Part shown: positions 43,545 through 54,879 of the stretch, piece after piece
How the letters are laid out: each line of letters begins with the position of its first letter
Numbering within the stretch: position 1 is the stretch's first letter
From: Ligula intestinalis
Lineage: Eukaryota > Platyhelminthes > Cestoda > Diphyllobothriidea > Diphyllobothriidae
Reading direction: 5' to 3'
NCBI GenBank assembly: GCA_036362985.1
Contig: JAYGXS010000010.1
Coordinates: forward strand, 4,302,251 to 4,366,250
DNA length: 64,000 bases
Position numbers and translations under genes: made by a program
Notes under the pieces: generated by a model
The model's database searches: none
Seen by the model: only the letters and a program-made list of their open reading frames with translations
Told to the model about the DNA's origin: nothing

Positions 43545-45995
43545 AATGCCCATTTTTATTACTAATTTACTTTATGTATCTCAGTCATTTCTAAAAAGAA
43601 CAGCTGAACTATTTTAGTTGTTTAAAACTTAACTTGAATTCTAGTGTGGATTTAAGTGCCTACAGTAACTGATTCGCATTATCTGACTGCCAGGGCTGTA
43701 TAAATATTCGAGCATTTGCTTTTGATTTGACAGCTGAAGTGCTTCGGGGAAAGGTTATTTACGGATGAAGCTTTGATTTCACTATCACATACAGTCCCAT
43801 TTCTTACAGCCATAAAACAACAAAAAGATAAAGTAAACATAATTATTTATTTGGCTGGCCGTTTATCATACGTAGCTCAGACCAGGGAAATTTTGACTAG
43901 GAAAAAAAAACATTTATCGTGGCACAGAATATATATATTTAAAGTTCTCCCTAATTTGGAACAGTAAATTCGCCAACAGTTTCTGTCACATGGATCTGCT
44001 TGAGTCGAGCTTAGATGAACTGAGTCGTAGGTCATGAGAGGACAGAAAATTTGCATAAAAAACTGACAGCAGAGAATAGCCCAAAGCCATTGTTTTGTCA
44101 AGTAACCAGGTTTTGGATGTTTTCGGGCACTGGATGTTTTGCCGAACACAATAATGCTTGACCCAGTTAATTGAACTAATGAAATTTCATCTGGGCGAAT
44201 AAATAACAATATTCAGCAGTGATGCCGTATACGTAAAGGTCACCTCTAACTAGGGCTGAATATATCTGAATGTTAAAATATGCAGACTTTCTTTAAGTTC
44301 ATAAATAATTTGGTTGAATTTGGCGAAAAGTTTATTTGACATAATTGTCAGGATCATGGCAGTGGTATTCTAGCACACGAAATGTAGACGACTTTATTAC
44401 AGCCTCTGGAGCTAGAAGACTACTGACAGTTGTGCGTTTCATCCCACTGGGGCCAAGTTACCCGATAAGCAACGTATGCAATCCATTAATTCTGATATAG
44501 TTCATTAACTGCCATTGGCATGATCACCTTAACATTAAATTTAGAATCCACCAGATGACTAAGAGGCGGAATAAATTAATGGAGGCTTCGGCAAAACGTT
44601 TATTAACGGTAAATACTGGTCGGGGCGTAAATGGTGTAAAATGTCCACGTTTGCGAAATTTTAATAACTACTAGCCACTGGGCAGTAACAATAAACAAAC
44701 TTAGGGCAAGTTTGTTACTTAAGAGGAATATACAAAGTAGCAATTGTTTTTTTAAGAAAAGAAATTTTTTAATAATTCTGAAGTTCCCTAGACACAAATA
44801 AAGCTATAAATTAGAGCAACAGAGGTAAATCTTTCCGTAATTATAATGAATAACCACATCGAGAAGTTTTCTTTAGTCAAAATATGACAAATATATTGTT
44901 GTTATTTTATTAAAGTTAATAACGGATGCACACTTAAATGCCGAGAAATTCACAAGGATTTTCAGTGTCTTCAAGTTTTTGTGTATAAATGCAGCATCGT
45001 TTCGGCTTTTCTATCAAAAACGTTAAAATAAGGGAATTATTAATAGGATTTACCTGAAAAAATGAGTTTTTGTATGCTAGTTTCTATGAAAGCATGTTTA
45101 AAAACCGGTTATTTAGGTAAATGTTTTTAAAAATAATGGTTCTTTGTGGTTTTTGTTAAACAGAGAACAAAATATATAGTTATTTACAATGCAACAAAAC
45201 AACTAAAAATCGTAAAGAGTTGAGCAGTATTTCAAGATTTATTGGAATATTGGAGTTATCATTCATTCTAAATAATAACAAAGAAATATCACAGTAGCAA
45301 ATTCCTCTCCATGTACACAAGATGGCATGAATTTGATAACAGGTACAACAGTTATCTAACTTTTTAGTCTACAGGAATTCTCCCATATGTGGCCTACGAT
45401 ATATTTTAAATTTCCGCCAATAGCCTGAATCCCATTTCTATAGGAAATCTTTTGGTCATCATAAATGAGATTGGCTCGACGCAAGGAAGAATACTTCAAT
45501 GCAAGCAAAAATATTTTATGCTGAATCATCACATTGAACAAAGAACTACCGATTACTAGTCCACATCTGTGTCTGACAGTTTTACTGCTGCTTTAAATGT
45601 TCAAACACAATTCAGAAAGTACTAAAATTGCGTATTTGTTCTTATTTGGCATTAATTTGCCGTTGTTTGCGCTCTAATGCTTTAAATACCTTTGTATTTA
45701 ACATTAAATCAGTGGCTTGCAATATATTTATGATCTCAATTTCAAACTTTTTGAGAGGATTGTGGTTCATTAGGGCACACTTTTTTCTACAAAATTATCG
45801 GGAAAGGCCAAAAGTTACCTTTTACCAGCTTTGTGCAAACACAATGGAAGCGAAATCTCGTACTAAATACTTTCTAAAGAGCTAAGAATATTTGCTTCAG
45901 TAAGACTTTACCTGCAGAAATTGTCTGCATAAAAGAGGCCCTACTTAAACGTGGCTACTCCTTAAGTTTCATTTACAAATACAACAACCCTTTGA
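43545..45995. other. Unassigned AT-rich sequence
   Basis: No gene or repeat was recognised in about 2.4 kb. Confidence 0.4.
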
Positions 45996-45999
45996 GATC

Positions 46000-46510
46000 A
46001 AAATCTACGAATCGGCCGGTTCCGAAAAAGCTGTTTTGATATCTTTACCTTTCAAATGAGACAATATATGTAATACAATTAAGCGGAGACTACGTTGCAC
46101 CATCAAGAAAGCAAGCAAGGCATCTAAACTGTTGCCCCTCACTCTCAGTAAAAGCCTTCCAATTAACCGGTCAAAAGAAGCCTTGCCTTTGTGCGCCACC
46201 CCAAACTGCGTCTTTGAATTCACGTGGAAATTGGCCATACGCAAAGACAATTGGCGAGCAGGGCCACTGAAAATGTGCTTAATTGGCTTTGAAGACAAGA
46301 AAACGAAGTACTACGGTCATCAATTACAAAACATTTGCTAGACAGTGGTCACTCTGCTAATATTAACACGTTTTTCTGAGTTCTTGTTCAAACACTAACA
46401 AATCGTACCTTCCGCTACATGGAAACAGCCTATATATGGCAGGACAAAACCCGACCTATGTAAGTATTTAGACCATGCGGTTAATCTTCAACTAGCCTGG
46501 TAATTCCATG
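46000..46510 (+). pseudogene. PLE family E linker and GIY-YIG remnant
   Basis: The plus strand from 46015 reads PVPKKAVLISLPFK, a stop, DNICNTIKRRLRCTIKKASK, LPLTLSKSLPINRSKEA, LPLCATPNCVFEFTW. The nuclease after the first Tyr motif is broken; a deletion/frameshift removes the YIG part. KPDLCKYLDHAVNLQLAW-like sequence appears at 46450-46500 in another frame. It matches 10.6, 17.8 and 55.9 kb. Confidence 0.8.
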
Positions 46511-46514
46511 CCAT

Positions 46515-47880
46515 ATTCTATCAATATTTTGTTCTTGTTTATTCCTGTTCCTGCCTTTCCTTCGCAAGTTAAAAGGTGAGATTATTACTGATTTTTCACT
46601 GCGTTTAACATGACCCTGATACTGTGCAAATTCAAAATCCTGTGTTCGTTTTGACTGTAAGCTTTTTGATGCAAAGAAAGGACGCTGGTTAAAAGCCCTC
46701 CCAAAATGTATTAGCCCTGATTAAAGGTCACTTTTTATTATGCCTAACGGAGACAATGTCAGCCAGTAACCCTGAACAGTAAGTTATTTTACCTCTGCTT
46801 AAATCTTTTTCATATATAAAAAGGCGTCTCCCCGTTTTACAAGAAGACTCCATTTCCACGAAATAGGGCAGCAAAAACCTTAAAAATTTCTTTTTCTCAC
46901 ATAAGCCTGACATTTATAATATATTGGAGAAATTTAAAAGGTCGATGTTACAACTCGGACATGGTGATATTTCCCATCGAGGACAAAGGAAGCCTTTAAA
47001 AGTGCACCACAGTTTAACGCTAACAGTCCTTTTTCATGAGGTGAAATTAAAAAGGATATGAGTACATTCGTAGAAGTGTTAAGATTAGAAGGTTAAAAAT
47101 AAATTTTTTTAGCACAAAGTTTTATTTGACTTTAAACTTTTGTGATCGTAAACATATCAAGCCCTATGACTGAAAATGGATGCATTAAAAACACAGTACT
47201 GAAATGTAGATTTGAATTCTTCAGCCAGTTAAAATACCAACGTTTAAAATATTATGTCTTCCGTATTCACCAGACTAACTGAATCAAATTTGAATGTTAA
47301 CACGTCCTAAAGGTAGTATAGAGAATAATGTGCACATTGTTGATATCTTTATAAAACTATAAACTGGCCCTGTACTAAAGGCTCTTTTCGGTTCATACTA
47401 AATGGACAGTTATAGTAATATTTCAGTACATACGGTTAAAACCTAAATGCAAGGAGCTAAGATAATGAATTAAACAAAGCAAGTACCTGTTAAGAGATAG
47501 TAAGTTTATTCACATTTATACATGAGAAATTAAGCGTTTTGGTATGACGTTCCTCAACGTTTTTATTTAAGGGTCTGCCTTTTTATGATGTTAATGATTA
47601 TATGGATGGCTAGCGAGATTTATTAGCCCATGTCACTGTGAACGCATTACCATTTTGCTTGCTGCCTGTGGAATGACACATTTTTGGCGTATCTATGTGT
47701 TTTTGCCTAACCATACCGAGCTAAAGACACTATGCCGATAAATTCAATTTAGTGATAGTCTTAGCGTAGATGAGTTTGTGGTTTTTGTAGGTTCGCTTAT
47801 TTGGAGCTTATTCGAAGTCATCACTGGAAACAACAGAAAAAAGCAAAAAAACATTCGTCTTTGTTACATAGTCTAGTCTG
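46515..47880. other. Unassigned AT-rich sequence
   Basis: No gene or repeat was recognised. Confidence 0.4.
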
Positions 47881-47884
47881 TTAG

Positions 47885-48510
47885 TTATACCTATGCTATA
47901 ACTATTATCCTCACTGTCAGCTCAGTTAAGGTCATTAGCTGCGAAGCAGTGTTTTTTGGCGTAGATGGAAACGTATTCCAAAATATTTTGGCAGCCATTC
48001 CGGATATTCTTGACCATGAAGAGGAGGAATACATCATTGTTATGGACAACAGTCATTTCCTACATTCCACCCAATAATACTACGGCACGTTTCTCTACGA
48101 GACACACTTCACACCAAGGTTTTTCCCTTTGCTGAACATCGGCGAGGAGGTCCTCTCTAAAGTGAGAAGGAATGCTTCAATTAAAAAAAAGAAGATTACC
48201 TTAAAAGAATGAAGAATGCTTTTCAACTTGTCAGTGAAAATAACTTGAAAAGTTATTTTCAACATTTTGAAACATTCTTTGGAAAATTTTTCTCATTATC
48301 TGGGGTCCATCGAAACTAATTTGACTAAATATTTTACGCAATGTATTTGAAATATTTATAAAAGGTGATTTTTTACTAACAAAGTTAAAAAGATAGAGGA
48401 AATTGTTCTTATTTCGAATAAGTAATAATCCGGTTTAGATGTCTACAGATTCAGTTTTGATTTCAACAGATCCAGTTTTGGAGAAAAAAACGGTATAATC
48501 TGACTATGCG
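47885..48510 (+). pseudogene. Tc1/mariner-like transposase C-terminal fragment, copy 1
   Basis: The plus strand reads VISCEAVFFGVDGNVFQNIL, then DHEEEEYIIVMDNSHFLHST, a stop, then LLNIGEEVLSKVRR. This is the end of a DDE (DDE_3-type) transposase. The second catalytic Asp is present in VMDN, and EE of the EEVxSxxR segment marks the third acidic position. Stops show it is dead. Downstream (48280-48500) it is similar to 59200-59420, including a run of GATTTCAACAGATCC-type near-tandem repeats that may be subterminal transposon sequence. Confidence 0.7.
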
Positions 48511-48514
48511 AGAA

Positions 48515-49400
48515 GGGTATCTTTCGACTCAACAAAATGTTTAATCTCAGTTGTATTTCGAACCCAGCCTTTAGTTGCCGTGACGGTCCTGCTTACTAAA
48601 CTTTCTGTGTAAGGAGAAGAATAAATTTGAGTTGTTTATAAGGAGGAATTCATAAAGGTTTCATGAAGATCATAATTATGCTAAGTTCACGTCATTAAGA
48701 AAACGTTGTTAACTTAATAAATAAAGTTAAGAGAAGGGCGTAAGGCGTTATGTGAATGGAAATTTAACAGTCTTATAAATTCATAATACTAGTCTTTTTC
48801 CAGTTCCAAAGATACTGTTTATTTACAAGGCAACTCTAAAGACGTGCCCTAGATGAAACAACCAATATTCCTACCCACAGTTTCCATAAAATATTTAAAA
48901 TTATTATGCACATTTCATGGAGTTTGGTAAATGGTTTTTCCTTACTTCTTCGTAATTAGACGGAACGACAATCAGTATTACCAGCCCATCTAAATCATAC
49001 TTTGTAATAAAATTCCAGTTAACATAAAATTGATTAAAAAGTAACATGACCTTTTACAACTTATCCGCTTCAAGAGGATATTATATACTGCCAAAAAGTT
49101 CCAAGAAAGAATACCTTGTTTCTGTTTTCTAAAAAATATATTTTAAAACTGAAGGGTGTTGAAAATCATTGGATAAATTCACTGATATTTTATTGTGGGA
49201 GGGCAGTCTGAAAGAAACTTACTTAAAAAAAGGACTTTTCTCGAATTTCTAAATTATCGTGGTATTCTGCCGCATGTTAAAACCCCACCTAAATGAGGTT
49301 GCTTTAGCAAGACATATTTCTTGCGAAGGCCCAGCTACTGTATTTGTACACAATAGGCGAACCGTCACAGGAAGTTGTAAGTGAATGTTTGAAACAGTAA
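48515..49400. other. Unassigned AT-rich sequence
   Basis: Nothing recognised. Confidence 0.4.
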
Positions 49401-49404
49401 TGTG

Positions 49405-49735
49405 GTCAGCAGGTGTATTGGATGGAGGAGAATATCACTGTTGAGGCAAATTTTCGAATCCCACTTATGTATGTAGGGGCCGCCAGGGCTGCTGAGTACT
49501 TTCCCAACTGGATTTTCAAGCGAGAAGCCAGAGTACCACGTCCTCTATTGCTAAGCATCTCCTCAACAGCAGTCATTCTATCAACGTCAAAACAGCGTTT
49601 CGAGGACTTGTTCGGGCCCGAACAAAGCGAAGCATGCGCTTTTTGGTAGATGCATACATATGGTGGGAGAAACCTGACCTATGCAAGCAGCTTGACCATG
49701 TGGTCAACCTCCAATTACTCTGGTAATTGGTCACT
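49405..49735 (+). pseudogene. PLE family E GIY-YIG remnant
   Basis: The plus frame 49413-49649 holds RAAEYFPNWIFKREARVPR, corresponding to RAAEHLPGWLLKQE in the 56-kb copy. After a frameshift, sequence corresponding to the terminal helix follows (complement of the KPDLCKQLDHVVNL type) at 49670-49725. The two tyrosine motifs are missing. Confidence 0.7.
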
Positions 49736-49739
49736 TGGT

Positions 49740-50015
49740 TTAAATTCCCACGTGATTTTCATTAACCACCCTCAACCTCATTACTTTGACTGAATTTTGA
49801 ACCTCGTTGTTATGCCATTCATTTTGTGAAATTTCAAACTGTTGTATGTTCTCTTCGTTATATTATCCTCATGTAGCGACAAGATGCAGCAGAGAAACTG
49901 TCACAAAATTTATCGACGTCAATAGATCCTTTCGTATACGCCTGTTTTAAATATTAAACTGTGTTGGCATTGACCTGCAGTCGTCACAATGATCTTTAAA
50001 TAGAGAAGTAGGCGT
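49740..50015. other. Probable PLE-E 3' region, otherwise unassigned
   Basis: The position directly downstream of the PLE-E remnant suggests its terminal part. CAAAATTTATCG near 49905 resembles the 3' half of the family-E motif. Confidence 0.35.
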
Positions 50016-50029
50016 TTCGGTCACCAGAG

Positions 50030-50095
50030 TAATTTTATTCCTCTGAGCTTTCGGACTCCTTGTGGTGTCCATTGTCAGAAATAAAAGCCTCAAAG
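50030..50095 (-). ncRNA. Hammerhead-like motif, family F
   Basis: Minus-strand CTGACAA (50072-50078; one change from CUGANGA), stem GGACACC-ACAA-GGAGTCC (6 of 7 pairs), then GAAAGCTC (50044-50051). The different stem and GC dinucleotide set it apart from families A and C, yet the spacing is identical. Confidence 0.5.
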
Positions 50096-50144
50096 AAAAC
50101 AAGCAACAGTCATCGGAGTAGGTAATTCCTTTTTCTGCTCTACC

Positions 50145-50730
50145 TATATAGGCAACAGTATCTTATGTAGCCCCACTCATTATTCCCTACAAAATGCATG
50201 TTTTCCTAAGAAAACGGTGTTTATCGAGTTTTATGTGCGTGAAATTAGGACACGCAGTGGAATATAATTTAATAAATGCTAAATTCATTTTTATTTTACT
50301 GTATTTAGCAGTGTTGTTGATTTATATCTGTAGATTTTCCTAATCTGTGTTCTCATTTAACTTACTGCGGAAAAACCCGATTATCAAACTGCAGGTTTCT
50401 TGAATTTCCCAAAAAATTGAAATGGTGGTTATGAGGTCGTCTACTTAAACTCACCTGAGGTCCAACTTACCGTTCTGGGGCTATATTAGTATAGTCCGGA
50501 GTGCCAAGCGCCGCGCACACCTTCAATTCACATGCGGAACAACTTACTCCGAGCGACCACGGGAAGCAACTTCGGCTTCATTTTTTTCACCGTACACTTA
50601 CTTCTAAAAATTTCCTTCTCTGCCTATCCTATTTCCCCACCCCACAAAACTCTACAACCACCGTTTTTGCAGGACAAAATGCTGGGATTAGGGGTATATG
50701 AGTAGGGCTACATAAGCTACTTTTGCCGCC
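50145..50730. repeat. Long-inverted-repeat MITE, copy 5
   Basis: The left end is GGCAACAGTATCTTATGTAG and the right end GGCTACATAAGCTACTTTTG. The inner repeats AAACGGTGTTTATCGAG and CTCTACAACCACCGTTTTT are inverted. The interior is collinear with copy 2. Confidence 0.8.
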
Positions 50731-50734
50731 AGTT

Positions 50735-51690
50735 GCCTCTGCGTATGAAGATCGATTGCCTTGTACATTTGTTTATACCCATACGATTTTCAAACATTAA
50801 CTAGATTAAAAAAATTGGAAAGATAAAGTTTTTTGCACCTCAGCAAGTGGCTCCTATGTGTCTTTTATTTATTCTGTCTCTTAGGAAACAGAGACACGGT
50901 ACCTTGCTTGTGTTTGTTTGCTAATTCGACAGCTCGCCGGGACTGATGAATTTTGCAGTTTCAAACAAACTGTTCACAGGAACATGACCATGCATTAGTA
51001 GCTCGCAGGAGTGCATCTGTGTTAATAATTCAAAAGCGCCGCTTATTATAAATCCAATTAAGTATGTCAACCAACTCTTGGGTTGAAGTAGTAGGCCCCA
51101 GATCACGCTCTGAGACTGGTGCCAGAACTTTACTTTGACTGGCTGTAGTACACGCTTTCTGGTTGCTGGTACGTTTAGTAAGTAGGTTTGGGGTTCCTTT
51201 ATCTGGTTATTCTTTAGCTTATGCAGGCATTTGATGGTAAAAAGGTAGGGACGTCATCTTCAGAGCTTTAGCCCTTTTCTCCTTATGGTACATTTTACAC
51301 AAGCCTGCGAATGTTTGGTTAACCTAACCTATTCTCTCTGCAGTTCACAACAAGAAAACCAAAGATGAAATTGCCTTGAAAACGGACAGCAATTAGGTGA
51401 ACAACCGTTTTTGCATGAAAGCAAAGAAAAATATTTACTTTTTTGCATATACGTATAGGAGGAGAATTTGTGACGCTTTCTTTCTTCCTCTGTGACAGAT
51501 CCGATTAAAAATAAATAATCTGCCATTGCTGCTCCACGCAACCCACTTATCTGTATTAAAAACTAATATGGGCGTAAGACTTAAAGGGAACTTCGGGGCA
51601 TTGTGCTAGAACTCGTATATTTAGTTGTATTTTAAAATGAGAAGGATGGTTTTATTGGATTTATACAACTCTATGGTATTGGTATGATCA
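50735..51690. other. Unassigned
   Basis: No gene or repeat was recognised. Confidence 0.4.
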
Positions 51691-51694
51691 TTAA

Positions 51695-51910
51695 GTTGTT
51701 TTGAAGCATTTTTTTCCAGGTGAAACTTTTAAAATTGCGTATACAGCAGAATTTTTGGAACCATAAATTTTGCGATTGCTCATCAGCTGCGTCCTCTTGC
51801 TGCATAAAGTGAGAAACGAATGCACAAAATTGAATTCCTACAGAAAAATCGATACAAACAGCAGAGTCACAAGAAATGGCCAAGGGGCTATTCATTGACG
51901 AAGAAAAGTT
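51695..51910 (-). mobile_element. PLE family E terminal fragment with hammerhead-like motif
   Basis: Matches 9880-10070 and 17090-17240 (GAATTCCTACAGAAAAATCG, AGAAATGGCCAAGGGGCTA). The minus strand has CTGATGA (51780-51786), GCAATCGC, then AAAATTTATGG; the 17-kb copy reads GAAATTTATGG at this point. The presumed stem II is only two to three pairs. Confidence 0.5.
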
Positions 51911-51914
51911 AAAC

Positions 51915-53567
51915 GCAGTCCTACCATTGCAGACTTATATGTAGGTCACGTTGAAGAAAAAGTATCCCCAACATTGAAATACAACACTCTATCGAAGATA
52001 TGCAGACGTGTACTGTTAATGTGGTTTACTAAATGATTATCGTGCAAAGCCGTAGCAGGATACTTCAGATATGCCTAGATGCTGGTGTTTGTACCCTCGT
52101 TTGATGGCAAAGCACGTTTTTTAACAACAATTACTCGCCAAAAGTCAATTTTGTCGTTAAAAAACTTTTTTTAAATCACGTCGTATACTTTTGTTTCATT
52201 ATGCTCCTGATGAGTTATAAGATATGGTAGACAATTAATTTTATATTCATAATTTATGCTACTCCCTATCTGAATGGCATGCAACCTGTTAACTGAAAAA
52301 ACTTACGCAAACGCTACGGTGAATAGGGTTCCAAATTATGCGAGAATTAGAAAACATTTTAACATCAAAATGTGTCCCTGCATACAATTACTTAATTGAA
52401 AATCGATGAAGCAAAGTTTTTCAGGCGCCCGAAAATATTTATCAATATTTTGATGTGGCTAATGCAGTAGAAGATAAAATTTCGCAATACTCAGTGATAA
52501 AACGTTTCTTAACCAATCGGTCCAAATTGTAAACGCATTTTACAATTTTGGTCAATATTTTATGAGACCGAAATTGCCGAAGTAGTAAGATCGGCGAAAA
52601 TAAATCACATGAATTCATTCTCTTAAATTCGTGTGGTGTCTTCTAGTGTTTGTTCTACCATTCCCTCTTGGACTACCACCTGAATTATCTGGACCCTTTT
52701 ATTGACGCCAGTCTGCACTCTGACGATGGACTCCAGTAAAATTTCGAAAGCTCAGACGAATTAGATTTTGATTCCAATGTTCGGCACATCTTTTAATTCT
52801 TCTTCTCTATCTATAGAGTCGTTTCACTAGCTCATTAAATATCCCCACAAACACACGAAATATGTTTTCAATTCCAACCAATTATTTGAGCAGGATTTTG
52901 ATAATGATAATCTTGCCGCGAAACTCAGTTTATTTCAAGTTTGTCAGGATTCCGGCATTTGATCAGGCTCCGTTCTGACAGCCTTTAAAGCAACTGTTTC
53001 TAAAAGGGCAACTCAAGTAATATGCATCTTTCTTATTTATAAATCTGACTCATATAAAGCCAAGGAGATGTTAGGGAACACATGCACAAAATAATGCTTC
53101 TAGTATTATTTCAGTAAAATGCTACGCCTTATGTAAATGTTATACTTAGTTATACTGTCAGTTTTTAAAAGAAAAACAATTTTTAAATTGCAGTATGATA
53201 ATGAGTTACTGAGATTAACTTCGCGCGACGGGCCAAAAACAGACGCGTAATCAGAGGTAAAAGTTTTTATCATATGTAATTCGTAAATATGTGCGTGATA
53301 GCAAATTATGAGAAAAACTATGGGAAACTGGAAGTCGGCTTATTTGAATCCAGATGTTCTACGGCCCAAAGACCTTGCTCAAGTCGATAGCGGTGCTTCT
53401 TATGTATCTTGACCAGGAGGCTTGATTGTATCCTTTAGAAGTTTATACTTTAAATCAAGCACTTTATGGAGGTAGACTTTACTTAATTCATTATTTTCGG
53501 GTCAGTGATTTACTTCGTCTGATAATTTCTATCTAAATGAATCGTTTTATGTCGACGTCAATGATAA
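51915..53567. other. Unassigned AT-rich sequence apart from one ribozyme-like motif
   Basis: Nothing recognised except 52690-52765. Confidence 0.4.
52690..52765 (+). ncRNA. Hammerhead-like motif, family F (plus orientation)
   Basis: CTGACGA (52720-52726) intact, TGGACTCC begins the stem, and GAAAGCTC (52746-52753) is intact. The 3' strand of the stem is mutated (AAAATTTC). Confidence 0.5.
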
Positions 53568-53611
53568 ATTTATTTATGGAGAAGTAGAAGATGACTTGAT
53601 CGCTGGGACAA

Positions 53612-53678
53612 TATGCTAAATGCCTGACGTTTCGAAATCCGTCACAGATTCATCATCAGACACACACTCAGCGAAACG
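53612..53678 (-). ncRNA. Hammerhead-like motif, complete conserved core
   Basis: Minus-strand CTGATGA (53653-53659), stem with AATCTG/CGGATT arms, GAAACGTC (53626-53633), followed by AGGCATT. All invariant core positions of a hammerhead are present. TGTCT before the core can pair with AGGCA after the presumed cleavage site. Confidence 0.65.
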
Positions 53679-53991
53679 TAGCAGAAACAGTTTGTATGTG
53701 CACAGGGTTTTGCCGTAAAATATAAGCATACAGAAAAAACCAATTAATTCCTTGAGTATGCGCTGATTCGTTGCGTGAGCCGTGACCATCTTGCCCTGCG
53801 GTGTTGGCACAGGATGATGTGGTGGCCTGCCTGTTACCCGAGCGGTGACTTGTCTTGGCGAAATGTTGTCTCACTACCAAATATGGACTAGGCAAAGCGT
53901 TGCACTTGTTGATGGATTGTGGAACCGTGAACCATGACTCAAGTTTAGGGCAAAACGCTGTTCACACAAAAACTCTTTCTGCTACTGTTCT

Positions 53992-54062
53992 GTGAGTATG
54001 TTTCTGATGATGAATCCGCGGCGGATTCCGAAACATCAGGCGAATAGACATGTTGTCCCAGT
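53992..54062 (+). ncRNA. Hammerhead-like motif, complete conserved core
   Basis: CTGATGA (54004-54010), hairpin GAATCCG-CGG-CGGATTC (7 bp), GAAACATC (54030-54037), followed by AGGCGAATAGACATG. ATGTTT before the core can also pair with AGACAT after it. This is the best-paired copy in the window. Confidence 0.65.
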
Positions 54063-54124
54063 GATCGAGTCGTCTTTTACTTCTTAATTACTTCCTGGGA
54101 CTCGCATGTTCGCTTGTAATGTAT

Positions 54125-54875
54125 TTATTTACGTCAGCTAATTGCCTATAGCGTAAATCAATTGCCTAATTAGGTGTTTGTGGGGTCACTATTGGTCATT
54201 TGTGTTTAAACTTTGACGTGCAACCCTTCGCAGCGTTGCCCGAAGGTAGTCTAAAAGAAGGAGCCGGTTATTGAAGACAGTACTTTTCAAGAGAACGTTA
54301 TTAAAAACGGCTCCGTGAACTTTGATTGTGTGGATGTTTAGGACATAAGGTGGGGGCCAGTTAACAGACTCCGTGCAGAACCATTTTTGCAAGATGACTG
54401 TTTTGTCAATGACCAGTCAAATCATTCGGACGGAATTTTACAAAGCAACTGATCTCAAGGAACAACTTGGACTTCCTGCAGGACAAGACCTATTTCGTAG
54501 TAGTACTTCAACACATCCATTTAAGTTTCGGGGGATTTTGTGCGTCGACAGAGGTAAACTGTTGATATCTTCGATCGTTTGGAGTAAATCAAAGTTGCAT
54601 AAAATGCTCTGCTCTCGCGATCATTCCTTCCTTTTCTTTCTCCGAAAAAAGGAGCACAATATTCTCATTTGTCTTCAACGTAGTTTTTTGGGCATAACGT
54701 ATTTAGGAGGGCTTTATTCTATAATCAGGCCGCTGTCCTGTATGATTTTTCAGCAGAGCTGATTCCCTTTTTAGTCAGACCCTTAAATCATTGTCGCTTT
54801 CTAGTCTCATTCCGTTGATATTGTCAAGGTTTTTCCCTCTTTTTTATGAATTTTGAACACCATAGTATAGGCACC
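54125..54875. other. Unassigned; 129-codon ORF without recognised domain
   Basis: A plus-strand frame at 54373-54762 (129 codons) has no motif I can name. Its position just upstream of a PLE-E reverse transcriptase leaves open that it is a decayed N-terminal part of that element. Confidence 0.3.
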
Positions 54876-54879
54876 GCGC

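Larger units (their letters stand above)
53577..54122. mobile_element. PLE family A foldback unit with intact ribozyme-like cores in both arms
   Basis: The left arm (about 53577-53725, minus) and right arm (about 53940-54122, plus) are inverted copies. ATTTATTTA flanks the unit at 53568-53576 and 54123-54131, though this is low-complexity sequence. The centre (about 53725-53940) is unique. No protein domain was recognised. Confidence 0.65.

Noticed and set aside
46132..46341. 69-codon plus ORF as an independent small protein
   Set aside because: It is the PLE-E linker read through a broken nuclease.
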